This document shows positions 38,886 through 50,737 of a stretch of 64,000 nt of DNA, one piece after another. The DNA lies in NCBI GenBank assembly GCA_022393335.1, contig JAJEKB010000412.1, forward strand, positions 108,739 through 172,738. Reading direction: 5' to 3'. Under the pieces are notes generated by a model. It was not told the origin of the DNA. It did no database searches and saw only the letters and a program-made list of their open reading frames with translations. Made by a program: the position numbers and the translations under genes. Origin of the DNA: Macrotrachela quadricornifera. Lineage: Eukaryota; Rotifera; Eurotatoria; Philodinida; Philodinidae. How positions within the stretch are numbered: the stretch's first letter is position 1; the number at the start of each line of letters is the position of its first letter.

Positions 38886-40524
38886 ATTAATATTTGAATC
38901 TCTATTTTATTTTTTAATACACTCATCTAGTCAGTTATATAGAGAAAAACATAACAAACAAAAAAGAAAAAAAGAAAGTTATTAAGCACATCTATGTATA
39001 TATTGACATATATATATATATATGAAAATCTGTTTGTTTTATTTTATAAATCAATAGATATCTTCTTCATTTTTGTTGTTGTTGTTGTAATTATATTTTC
39101 GTTCTCAATTGACACTCATTCTTTGTATATTAAATGTTTTATTTTATTTTATTTTATGAAAATATAATGCTCAAAGTTGAATAATAGCAATATTTTTTAT
39201 TTAATCTTAGAAGTTAAATCAATTTCGCATTTATAAATAAAATTTAATAATTTAAAATTATACTTTTATCTACATTTATTTTTAAATATTTAAAATTTTT
39301 ATAGTATATACGTCGTTAATTTATCTTTATTGTTTCTTTATAATAAAAATTAAATGAATAAGAAACACGTATAAATGTCTTATAGAATAATAGTATTTGT
39401 TAATTAAAAAGAAATTAATTATATAACATATTTCTTTTCTTTTTTTCTATTTAAAAATGTATTTATATTAAATTTATAAAGTACTAAAAAAAAGGAAAAT
39501 AAAAGACTCTAAGTATCTTATTAATGCTTATGAATAATTGGAAATGTTCTTGTAAATCATGATCAATCTGATTAATTTTAAACTTGCATATCCGATTGGA
39601 AATTTCTTTGTAATGATGTTAATAGGCTTTTTATATCAATCAACGTTGGATATGTATTAAACTACCGTATCATGAACATTATTTCTATTACGAATAGAAT
39701 AGTCGTTTAGAAATAATATTTTGTATTTAATTTTATTATTAATTCCATCTGTTAAACATTAGTGAAATTTATATTTTTAATGAAATATTAAATTGACATC
39801 ATAAAAATGTAATTTTTTTGTTTCCTCTATTTAGTTTACAAAACATTTTAGTATCCTAGATACAAGAAAATGTTCTCGAAAGTAAAGACTATAACACATT
39901 GAAATGTTATTAGTAATAAGAAAGAATATCAATTGATCTATCCTATTATTACATCAGATATTAATGGTATGATATTATTATAAAAGATTTCCATTGATAT
40001 TAAAATAATTCGCAGCATCAAAAATCAATTTCTTGTTATTATTGTATTTGTCTTTTTCTTTTCTTTTAGAATTAGATAAGATCATATGTCTAAAAGAAAG
40101 ATTAGTACAAATTTTCCAAACGATTAGTCCTATCTAAAAGATATAAATATGTTATAATTACCTATAAAGAATAAAAAGAAGACATATTATGAGCTTAATA
40201 TCTCATCTTTTTTTCAAAATGAGCTTAGAAAACTTTATTAATCATTTGCTATAAAAAAAAAAAGAATTCAACATTTTTTTCCTGTGAAATGTTCCTGAAT
40301 ATAATAAACAAAAAAAAAACATATCAATTATTTCACACAATCAAGCTATTACATTCAGAATTAAATACACCTTAAAATTATCAATCAAATATGTTGTCAA
40401 TTTACTATATAATTTCTATATCTTTAATTTTATCACAAAATGTCGATTGATAATCTATACAAAAATGAACAATGTTATCTCAAAAAGAAAAATATATATA
40501 TAAAAAAAACAAGACTACATAATT
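38886..40524. other. Intergenic, no gene seen
   Basis: 1.6 kb of very AT-rich DNA between the convergent 3' ends of the RING gene and the coiled-coil gene. Only poly(A)/poly(T) runs and candidate AATAAA signals are visible. Confidence 0.5.
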
Positions 40525-41852
40525 CTACATAGGACTTTTTTTAACATTAAGATGTTTATTTTTTGTAATAGATGATTTAGGACCAGCTGCATGTGGATCA
40601 TTCATAAATGTTCGCATATATGATCGATGTATTTCACGTAATTCATCACGTAGACGCATACGTACTTTTGAATCTTTAACTAAATTTTGACCTAAATGAT
40701 TTTCAATAAGTGGACGAACTTGTTTTTCACTTGGTCGATGATCAAACGATGATTGAGATTTATCACGAAGATATTCACATAATGCTGGATAACGTGGAAT
40801 TTCAAGTAAATAAGTTTTTGCATTTTTATTTCTTGTTGCTTTATTTTTTATAACATTTTGTAAAGCTAATGGTAAACTAGTCATGCCATTATCTTCATCA
40901 TTATGTTCATTAGCTAAAATATATCAAAATTTATATCTTCGAATAAATCTACGAAAATTATTAACTACTGAAGAGTATCCAAAAGTAGTGATGAAAGTAT
41001 CTTATTTTATTATAGAAAACTTGAGGAAAAAATCTCTTTTTTTATGGTATGTTAGAGGAAATTATGCTCTATTTTTTATGCTATTTAAACACTCTTCAAC
41101 TAATAACATAATAATAAAATAGAAGATAGAAACTATTTTTGTTGAAAACTTAACTATCNNNNNNNNNNNNNNNNNNNNNNNNNNNNNNNNNNNNNNNNNN
41201 NNNNNNNNNNNNNNNNNNNNNNNNNNNNNNNNNNNNNNNNNNNNNNNNNNNNNNNNNNNNNNNNNNNNNNNNNNNNNNNNNNNNNNNNNNNNNNNNNNNN
41301 NNNNNNNNNNNNNNNNNNNNNNNNNNNNNNNNNNNNNNNNNNNNNNNNNNNNNNNNNNNNNNNNNNNNNNNNNNNNNNNNNNNNNNNNNNNNNNNNNNNN
41401 NNNNNNNNNNNNNNNNNNNNNNNNNNNNNNNNNNNNNNNNNNNNNNNNNNNNNNNNNNNNNNNNNNNNNNNNNNNNNNNNNNNNNNNNNNNNNNNNNNNN
41501 NNNNNNNNNNNNNNNNNNNNNNNNNNNNNNNNNNNNNNNNNNNNNNNNNNNNNNNNNNAATGATGATGACTTAATTTATCTTTTAATTTTTTATTTACTT
41601 CTTGTAATTGTTTATATTTTCGATAAATTTGATACACATATTTTTCATTTATTTCATTATATGCATTAATTATTTCATCAGTTAATTCATAAAGTTTTTC
41701 AATACGTTTTCGTGCTTTTATATCAATTAATTGTGAAGCTAAAATAGAAACAAAATAATCATTAAAATAAAGAAAATTATTTTAAATTTATTAAAAAAAG
41801 AACCTGATTGAGACATAGACGATAATCGTTTTGTAGTTGTGCGTTTTCCCAT
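40525..41852 (-). CDS. Unrecognised coiled-coil protein, interrupted by assembly gap
   Basis: Exon 1 (41852-41804) encodes MGKRTTTKRLSSMSQS. Exon 2 starts at 41738 and encodes a charged helical stretch (KARKRIEKLYELTDEII, YKQLQEVNKKLKDKLSHHH) until it runs into the N gap at 41558. Beyond the gap, the last exon (40913-40525) encodes a Lys/Arg-rich, mostly helical end with YLLEIPRYPALCEYLRDKSQ and RLRDELREIHRSYMRTF. Any exon between is lost in the gap, and the sequence just below it (41158-40914) reads as intron. The gene is head-to-head with MDM1, the two starts only 269 bases apart. Family not recognised; joining both parts into one gene rests on strand, proximity and open ends. Confidence 0.6.
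41159..41558. other. Assembly gap (400 N)
   Basis: Exactly 400 undetermined bases inside the coiled-coil gene. The round length suggests a scaffold gap rather than a measured one, so the true distance is unknown. Any open frame drawn through it is artificial. Confidence 0.98.
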
Positions 41853-42121
41853 AGTGCAATTGAAATTAAGTGAAATAATGTTTAAAAAAAAAGTTCTTTG
41901 TTGATTTTGTTTTATCAATAGATGTCAGGATTGAATATATATATTTTATTTTAGATAATTTATTTAAATAGAAAATAAAAACAAGACAGATATTTTAAAT
42001 TTAAATATTTTTTTTATAAATGATAAGGAAATTTATTCGAACAGAATATGTTGATATGACAACGAAATGATTTATGATGACATTTTTTTGATAGTTGTTA
42101 ACTTTTTTTCTAAACCACAAA
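41853..42121. promoter_or_regulatory. Shared divergent promoter region
   Basis: 269 bases between the start codons of the minus-strand coiled-coil gene and of MDM1. Both promoters must lie here unless they are further inside introns. No specific binding motif was recognised. Confidence 0.5.
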
Positions 42122-45100
42122 ATGAAGTATCAAGTAAGATATTAAATAAGAAAAAGGAAAAAGTCTTTTCTTTTTTGTTGAAAATTTAGACTGAATATCA
42201 AAGAAATTATCAAAATCGAATACCAAGAAAATTTCATGAACTTTCAGCTGAAGAACGAAAATTAAGCGAAGGTTTTTTTTATCTTTTTGTCTTTTTTTTA
42301 TATTGGTTTATTTTTTTTTCTTTTTGTTAAGTACCAATTAAACGTTCAATATCTCGTCGACGTGGTCGATCATTACCATCATCACCTAATCGTATTAATG
42401 ATCAGAATTATACTGTTATTGGACCAAATGATAAATTTTCTCAATCACAACTTTATCGATTACGAGAGCCAATTAAAGATTATTCTCGTGTTTCAAAACC
42501 ACGAGAATATGCCATTTTAGGAAGAAATGAAAAATTTGAAAATAATGTTGCTTATCCATTAAGAAAACCTGTTTTAAGTGACTCACCTAGAGTAAGAAAT
42601 AATTCTAATTCATTTTTTAAAAACAATAGAGATTTATTTTTTATTTTCAGTCTATTTATTAGAGAATTGTATATATCTTATAATTTCAAATACTTTGAAC
42701 GAAATAAGAATTTTTAAAGATTCTCATTAATTTTGTTCGGTTTTTTCGCTCATAAAAAGTTCAAAATAATAAATGATAGTAGATGACTTACAGATGAAAT
42801 AACATATAATGCAGAAGTAATGACACAAAATGTTGATTCGTATTTCTCTTCGATAGACGAATACTCAAACAAATGTTGATTTACTAAAAGATGAAGCGTT
42901 TGTCTCTACTTTCGAATATGATATAACTTCCGATATGTTTGACAGCAATGCAGTTACGCGTAAGTGCGTCGTACTGTGACCTGTAATTGCGGAAAATTGC
43001 GATACAACTACGCGTAACTGCATTGCAGTCAAATATATGATTTTTTAACTGCGAACAATGTGACGCAGTTGTTAAAAAAGTGGCGACATAAATTATTTTT
43101 ATAATACATTTGTAAATAAAATGATGCAATAAAAAAGACAGATACCCTCAATATAAATCCGTATTTTTCTCCAAAAAAATGATATAAAAGATCGATTTTT
43201 ATATCTCTTCCATGAATAGGTTTTAAAGACAAAATTGACACCTCTTTCAAATGATGTATGATTTATGTTTGTTATAAGTTTGTAAACGAAATGAGATAAA
43301 GTACAAAAAAGAAAAGTGTCGGGCAATAAATTTTTAATTTTTATATGAATTAGCAAAAAACGTCAGTGGACGGCAATTAAGTACAAATATCTGTCGTTTA
43401 AAAAAAACTAGTTTTAACGAATTCATTAATGTCGAAGTAGTCACTCTTATTGAATGCACGAAATTTCAATTAGTTATGGACTAACAAGGTGTGTTTGACT
43501 AATTTGTATAAAAATCGCAAATTTATTGCTCAACTTTTTCTTTTTCTTTTTCATGTCGTTTCATTTATAAACTTGTGACAAGTATAAATCATACACCGTT
43601 TGAAAGAGGAGAAAATTTTCTTTTTAGAACCTGTTTATGGAAGAGATATAAAGATCGATGTTTTCTATCAGTTTTTTAATAGAAAAGTACAGATTTATTC
43701 GGAGAGTGTCCGTGTTTTTTATCGCATTGTTTCATTTGTAAATGTGTTATAGAAATAAGTTACATACAATTTACAAGAGCAAAAAAATGTTCTATCCTTT
43801 GCTAAATAAAGTTTTCTTTTTTGGAAAGGCGTCACCTTGCTAATCTCTGTTAGAGATCGTTTTTGATTCTGAAACTCAACTGTGAGTGTAACTTCACAAT
43901 CTTTTAATAGGGTTATCAAAAGATTAAACATTTCAAGCAAAGAAAAATTCATCTAATGACTCAAAACGAACATTTTTTATGTCAAAATATCGAATTTTCT
44001 TTTGAAAAAGAAAAAATATTTTTGGGTGTGATAGATTTATTGTTAAATAGTTTTTTGTTAAGCTACAATGATTCATATACAATATTTTAGTATATAAACT
44101 TTATTTTTAAATGTTTGATAATTAATTATCATATGTATTAAAAAATAGGTTGTAGTACGACGACGTAAACATGAAAATCATTCATGTGGTATTCAAACTG
44201 TACGTGAAAATAAAAAGAAAATTATGTCTTATTATTATTGTTATTTTAAATTTAGGAATTGGATAAAGCAGGTACTACTTCATATGATTCTCGATATAGA
44301 CGAAAACATAATTCTAATCGAGTAAATTCTATTTATTTAATAATAACAATAGATATATTCATTTTTATTAAATAAAATAGAGACGAATTGAAACACAAAG
44401 TGAATATAAAGACAAATATAATTGGAAACAACCATTAAGTTATTCAATGAATGATGAAATATTTATTGATGATTCGAAATGGGTTAGATTTTATTTTACT
44501 TTTTTTCTCAAAAATTTATATTATAAAAGAAAAACAAGAGAAATATTTTTAGCATAATCGCTATTCCGATGCCAATAAACCATTAGTTGAAAAAACTTCT
44601 GTAGCTGTCAATACACCAGCACGTGTTGAAGTTGATGTTAATAATAATAAACAACAAGTCAAGCAATTTCGTCCAAAAAGATATGAAACAAGTGAATATC
44701 GAACAAGTTATGCACCTAAAAAATCAAAAACACAAAAAGCATTTGAAGCTGAACATGTAGATGAACGAGTAAAATTCTTCTTAAATTGATATTTCATTAT
44801 ATTAAATTTTAAAACATTATAGAAACGAAGAGAAATTCCAAGACATGAACATGCTTATACAGATGATGAAGGTATTAATGAAAATATTGATTTAGGAAAT
44901 GAATTTCGACAAAAATATCCTCATGGACAATTAAAGTTTGAAAATGAAATTTATAAATTTCATATCTTTATTTTTTATTTTATTTTCTTAGACATTGGAA
45001 ATCAGAATATCAATCAACATATAAACCATTTTCACGTTTCGATTATAAAGATGGTAAATGGTATAAAGATTCTTCTGCAGTAAGTCTTAATACTGTTTTT

Positions 45101-48027
45101 TTTTAATTTTATTTTACTCAAATCTATTCTTTGTTTTTTCTATAAAGAATGAAGCAGATTTTAATCCAAATTTATTTTGGTATAAAGAATTAATGTCAAC
45201 AAGAAAACGAGCTGATGAATATCGTTCCAATGCACAAACAGATCATTTCAATCGTCATCATACCCTTCAATTACAAACAGGTTTTAATGCTAATCGTAAC
45301 GATCAAGCATGGGATATCAATGAAGATAGTGATAGTGTTATTTCAATTGATCGGTAATAAAAATATTTTATGATATTAAGAAACTGAATAAAGTATAGCA
45401 GATATTTAGACTAAGAAAAGTCGGAAAAGACTCCCATTCATGACGTGTCAAACAGAAATTTAATTATTTGAAGGAGGAACAAAACAATGAACGTTTTCAT
45501 TATTTTCTCAACTTTCCTCACTGTTTTATCTGGTTGTGACTTTTGATTTTTAGTATAGAGTTTTCATTGAACCCGACAATTTCTAACTGTTTTCTCTTAA
45601 AGCATCGATCAAAATCAAGATATTATTAAATTGAATGTATAATTTAATGTAAAACAATATGAAATCTACAGTTTGTTCTTCTATACTTACACAGAAACAG
45701 AAACAATGAGTTACTGAAACCTATACTTATAAAAAATAAGGTTCAGTTTTTTGATGGTTGTTAGAAAACATCCTTTTTCTATGAGCTACAGGAAAAAATG
45801 ACATTACTATTATAAGGACAAAACATGGTGGTATTCGGATCACATGAAAGAGAATTCCTCAAACCTTATAATCGGCCCGAACAACAATATGTTTTGTTCT
45901 AACAATAGTGGACAAACTCTTCTCTAATTCATTTTTATACCTAATTTCGCATACCTTGAAATTGAAGTAAGTTGCTCTAGGTACGCTATGGGCACATAAT
46001 ATTTTATATTTGTTAGTTTGCTGGTGAGAGCTTTCATTTGGCTCGAATATAGTCAATCTCCTCAACTATCAGTTGGCAACTTTCCATTGCTAGATACATC
46101 ATAGATTCAGATTCATTTAGGGCATTTCTTAGTCTCATCAAGTTCTACTTGTGCTCAAACAGCATGCGACAATGGAGATGTTCTCTTATAAGATTATATA
46201 CCAATGTTGGATGTGTCCTAATGATCATATTAATTCGGTTGGACATCAATTAACCAAATTTTCTAAGTAATCAAAAAATAAAAACACACGACATATAAAT
46301 GCTTTACTATTTCTATTATAAATCTCTTTCTCAGTAAAATAATCAGATGTATTTTCTGTAGTCGAGCTCGACAAAAAAAGTAACTGTATATTCTCCATAC
46401 TGATCTAGAAGGAAAGTATTCTAACATTTCATATTGATTAGTAGCGCGATCATAACGCTCAAGGATATAAAATCAAAGAAGTAACCTCCGGTTTTTAGTT
46501 GTCTTCAGACTTCGTAAAAGCAGGTTATGCTTTAAAATCGGCTCAAGTCTGACGAAATCCAACTGAAATGTCTGATTAAGATTGTACTTAAATGGTAACT
46601 ATAGATCTGACTTCAAAATCAGTTGAATCAATTGAAGTCAGATTTAAACTTTCATACCTGTTGCAGTCATTACTCCCCTGTGTAAAACTCCTCATTGCTA
46701 TACGTATTATCGTTACAATCATGGTTGTTCAACCTGTGCACTCTTTTATTATAAAAAAATAAAATATCTTTTTTTTTTTGGGCGACTATACTAAATCTAT
46801 GATTTTTTTTGTAGTGATTTAGAACGCGAACGTATTGAAGGTGAACGTCGTCGTGAAAAAGATGCTAGACGAAATGAAGCTGAACGAATTCGTTATGAAA
46901 AGTATAATAAATAATATTGTAAAAAACAAAAATTTTCCTTTTCATATAAGACAAAGACCATCCCCGTATAAAACTGATCAAGTAGCTCAAACTGATCATT
47001 ATACTAATCGTCAAACAGATCGAATTATTTATATTGATGAACCAGTACCAAAACCACCAAGTGTAGCTACAAAAGCATTTGTACGTAATCTTGGTTCATC
47101 ATCAGTACAGCAACATATGTCTTGGGATTCTGAAAGTCTTTATAGTCAAGATACCAATTCAGATATGTTCGTAAATTATTATTGAACGTTTTTATACTTA
47201 CATAAACAGCTTGTTATTTTTCTTTTCTTAGAGATTCACATCATAAATTTTATACAAATAAAAATCAAACATATAATATTAATCATAAAGTATCGCCAAA
47301 AAAACAAAAATCTCAAGGAACAGGAACATATTCACCAATATCAAGTGATCGACAACAAATAGATCGAAATAATAATTATACTTCACCACGAAAAACTCAA
47401 GTATAAATTTATCTATTCAATTATTCTATTAGTTTCATTTATTATTTTTTTTTAAAATAATACAGCATAAGGAAACACATCCAATTGCTGTTTGTCCACC
47501 AAAAACTTATCAGGAAACTTATAATGCTACTGGTCGACCAAGTTATGATACACATATACATGATAAACGTCCACATACAAGTATAAATGAATGTAACTAT
47601 ATTTAATTTTGAATTATTTCCTAATTTATGAAACATTTGTTCGTTGTTGTCTTTTTTTCGATAGATTGTTCATATCCAGGTAGTCGATTTAAAGATGAAG
47701 TAACAGAATATTATTATGCTGATGAAAATAATCAACAACAACGACGATATCGTACACCTGTTTCAAATTCTGATCAACATTTTGATCGAACTTATAATAC
47801 ATATCATAAAAGTAAAATTAATATATGTGAAATTTTTACTTAAATATATTTATATTTTTTTTTAAATAGATGATAATGTTCTTTCAATGGATTCAGCACG
47901 ATCATTATCATCTAGTTGTAGTTTAGCATCACAAACACTTGAACGTGCTCAACAAAATATGGGAAAATACTGGGGTGATGATCATCCACAATCATCACCT
48001 AAAAAACCAAGTAATGCTAAGCATTAA
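42122..48027 (+). CDS. MDM1: MDM1 orthologue, centriole microtubule-binding protein
   Basis: In vertebrates MDM1 binds microtubules of centrioles and limits their duplication. Sixteen exons: 42122-42133, 42190-42271, 42332-42591, 44149-44199, 44256-44321, 44381-44482, 44553-44768, 44823-44935, 44992-45079, 45148-45353, 46815-46901, 46951-47166, 47232-47400, 47466-47580, 47665-47811, 47870-48027; 695 aa. The diagnostic repeats are S/TEY-x-x-x-Y/F units: TEYQRNYQ, SEYKDKYNWKQP, SEYRTSYAPKK, NEFRQKY and KSEYQSTYKPF. The conserved C-terminal motif reads SMDSARSLSSSCSLASQTLERA and ends KYWG. The middle has a basic, charged helix (ERIEGERRREKDARRNEAER). Exon 1 is only 12 bases. The exon 12 donor (GTTCGT) is weak but is the one that keeps phase. 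Introns 3 (1.56 kb) and 10 (1.46 kb) are much longer than the rest; intron 3 holds two inverted-repeat elements. Confidence 0.88.
42935..43036. mobile_element. Short inverted-repeat element (about 100 bp) in MDM1 intron 3
   Basis: Left end TATGTTTGACAGCAATGCAG continues to TTACGCGTA. The right end is its reverse complement with two mismatches over about 29 bases. The ~44-base centre contains GTGACCTGTAATTGCGG. The element is clearly more GC-rich than the intron around it. Just to its right (43044-43075) a second small inverted repeat uses the same AACTGCG/CGCAGTT words. It looks like a tiny MITE; a target duplication was not clear. Confidence 0.65.
43087..43768. repeat. Long imperfect palindrome in MDM1 intron 3
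   Basis: Two arms of about 280 bases (43087-43365 and 43490-43768), inverted to each other, around a ~125-base centre. Shared words, reading the right arm reversed, include TATATCTCTTCCAT, CCTCTTTCAAA, TGTATGATTTAT, GCAATAAATTT and TTTTTATA. Similarity looks like roughly three quarters by eye. No open frame is shared by the arms. A transcript of the intron could fold into a long hairpin. Confidence 0.75.
46605..46643. repeat. Small hairpin in MDM1 intron 10
   Basis: ATCTGACTTCAA (46605-46616) and its exact complement (46632-46643) enclose 15 bases. Related AGTCTGAC and GTCTGATT words occur just upstream, so it may be a fragment of a larger degraded inverted repeat. Confidence 0.5.
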
Positions 48028-49778
48028 TCAAAGATTAATACAGACACAAAAAAAATCAATTTTCATTTGTGTTGATTTCTTTTTTTTTATATTATATTAT
48101 CAGTTTTTTTACCTTTTTGTTTTTGTGTACATCTGCTTTTTATGATTATTAATACTATTGCAACTGCTCATGGTTTTATATTTGTGCATCGTGTGATTTA
48201 ATGTTTTTCATAATCCTTTACAGTAGATTTGTGATATACTAATCCACACATAAATAAATAATATAAATGTAGATTCGTTTAAAATGAGAATAATATAGAT
48301 TTAAATTGAAATTTCGTTTTCAATAAAATCAATATAAACTAAATAATTAATTTTTATATAATCAAATTTTAAAGACATGCTCATTTCTTGTCAGATAAAG
48401 TTTCAAATATGATTGATGAAAATGATAAATAGTATTTGATTATGAATGTTGATCTAATTGATAATGATTAATATTTCAACAGAGTCATGTAGGATTCAAT
48501 CTTTTCAACTTATACTCAATTCTCAATGTTCTCTAGTTGAATTCAAGCCCAATTGGTTTGATAAAGATCATATTGCATTTGTCCACAAATCGAATCCGAT
48601 TGTATAACTCTACATCGCAGTGATTATCAATAAATGTTAGTAACTACTAGATTTTTTTTATTAGGAACTTCTATTCAACTACTTCTTGGTAAAAGATATA
48701 ATTAATTATTTTTTTACACGATTTATCTTATAAATCAATATAAATTTAGGCAAATTTACTGTTTGAATATTCCTCTTTCTGCTCACGTTATATTGCGAGA
48801 AAACATATCCAATTGTTAAATTACTTTTTGCTTGCAATTATTATCATTCAATCAATCTCATTAAGTAGTGAAAAATCTGATTTGGTTTAGTTTGCTGGCC
48901 TTTCTTTATCGAATTATAACCATTTCTACTTGGTTTATGATCTATGGTATAGGTTTCCTGATAAGCTAAATGGTTGAATTTCGAGCTAGAACAAATGTAT
49001 TTTTATAGATACATTCATATTAAAAAAGAAAACTCTATTTTGGATGGCACTATGCTATACTAAAAAGACATTTTCAAGACATGTTGATATCTCAATAAGA
49101 ATATATTTGTTCTAGCTCAAACTTTGGCGAATTTTTGATGATGGTAACATCTATCTATGAACAAAATTTCAATCATTTAGCTTATCATAAGTCGAGTAAA
49201 ACGTTTCGTAGTTCGATCAGATAAGCCCAGCAGTCTAAACTAAAATAGATTTTTTCATTATACTCGAAGACTGATCGAATAGAAATAATCACAAGCAAAA
49301 CGTGATTTGACGGTTGAAATATGTTTTCTCGTTATTTAAAATATCTGATAAGAATAAATCATATTTCTTTCAAAAAACCCAAAAAAACTCTCTAACATCA
49401 TATAAATTTCAACTGAAATGAAAAAAAATTGTTCATATTCAATATGATATTAAAATGAAATCCAATACGAAATTGAGAAGGTACTTGTAAAAGAAAAAAC
49501 GATAAAGAATAAGAGGATATATAAGTTTATTTTCATCTTCTAAACACATACTTACGAAAAACAAAAAGAAACTTGAAATATTCATTGAGAAAAAAAAAGT
49601 AATATAAAAGATGTCGTTTTGTAAATGAGAAAAATGAGCTGCAGGAAATAAGGAGGATTGTTTCTTGGCAATAAGTTTTTTTTAATGGTCGTTGTCAACA
49701 AACAGTATAAAGAAAAAGAAAGAAAGAGTATGCCACTTGTGTAAAATTGAAACACTCTTGAGAACTCAACAACAAATA
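48028..49778. other. Intergenic between MDM1 and PACRG
   Basis: 1.75 kb between two same-strand genes. It contains the inverted-repeat element at 48864-49265 and otherwise AT-rich DNA with no coding exon seen. The PACRG promoter must lie in its right part. Confidence 0.5.
48864..49265. repeat. Foldback element upstream of PACRG
   Basis: About 400 bases forming one imperfect palindrome centred near 49065. The left side reads AGTAGTGAAAAATCTGATTT ... GCTGG ... TGATAAGCTAAATGGTTGAA ... GAGCTAGAACAAAT. The right side repeats these in order as reverse complement (AGTATAATGAAAAAATCTAT, GCTGGG, ATGATAAGCTAAATGATTGA, GAGCTAGAACAAAT). No coding capacity. Confidence 0.75.
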
Positions 49779-50737
49779 ATGGCTACAGCTACATCACCAC
49801 GTCGTGAAACCAATGCTCGATTACGCCAAACTGGGCCCTTAGATACGGATGGTTTTACTGTAAAATCTCTCTTAAAAAATGCTAAAGTATCTATATTAAT
49901 TCGTTAAAATTAAGATTTAGAAAAGATAAAATAAAAAATTTATTTTAGGTAAATGCTCCACCATCAGCTGAAGCAACACGTATTCGTAATAGCAAACCTA
50001 CAGCTTTTCGTAAATTTTATGAACGTGGTGATTTTCCAATAGCACTTGAACATGATACTAAAGGAAATAAAATCGCTTGGAAGGTATAAAATAAACATTT
50101 ATTTATTTTATAAATTATTTCTTTTCTTTTTTTTTAAAATAATAATAGGTTGAAATTGAAAAACTTGATTATCATCATTATTTACCATTATTTTTCGATG
50201 GTCTTTGTGAAACTGAACATCCATATGATTTTTTTGCTCGTCAAGGTATTCATGATATGCTTGAACATGGTGGAAATAAAATATTACCTGTTATTCCACA
50301 ACTTATTGTACCAATTAAAAGTATTTCTTTTGAAAATATATTTTATATGTATATATATTTTTCTTTAGATGCATTAAATACACGAAATCATAAAGTTATT
50401 TGTACAACATTAAAAATTCTTCAACAATTAGTTATGTCAGCTGATATGATTGGTGAAGCACTTGTTCCGTATTATCGTCAAATTTTACCAATATTTAATC
50501 TTTTTAAAAACTGGAATTGTAAGAAAATGTTTATATTGTTTTTTTTTTAATTCCTCTTTTTTTCCTTTTTGAAAAGCAAATTTGGGGGATGGAATTGAAT
50601 ATGGACAACAGCGACGTGAAAATATAGGAGATTTAATTAATGAAACACTTGAAGCTTTTGAACGACATGGTGGCGAAGATGCATTCATTAATATTAAATA
50701 TATGATACCCACCTATGAATCAGTTATGCTCAATTAA
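49779..50737 (+). CDS. PACRG: PACRG orthologue (parkin co-regulated gene; axonemal inner-junction protein)
   Basis: PACRG sits at the inner junction of doublet microtubules in cilia together with FAP20. Exons 49779-49886, 49949-50083, 50149-50320, 50369-50518, 50577-50737 give 241 aa, close to the family's usual length. Nearly every block is conserved: [107 protein letters not shown]. Only the N-terminal ~35 residues are divergent. An in-frame upstream ATG at 49692 would add 29 basic residues; I prefer 49779 because it gives the usual length. The stop codon is followed at once by AATAATAAAATAAA, which can serve as poly(A) signal. Confidence 0.96.

Noticed and set aside
41062..41637. 191-codon open frame across the N gap
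   Set aside because: Most of it is translated Ns. Only the part from 41559 upward is used, as exon 2 of the coiled-coil gene.
42884..43356. Overlapping minus-strand frames with Cys residues
   Set aside because: They are translations of the inverted-repeat elements in MDM1 intron 3; no start context or homologous arm frame supports coding.
45859..46250. Protein-like patches on the minus strand in MDM1 intron 10 (e.g. ESCQLIVEEIDYI, then a shifted frame)
   Set aside because: Could be a decayed transposon gene, but the pieces are short, frames change and no family motif is recognisable.
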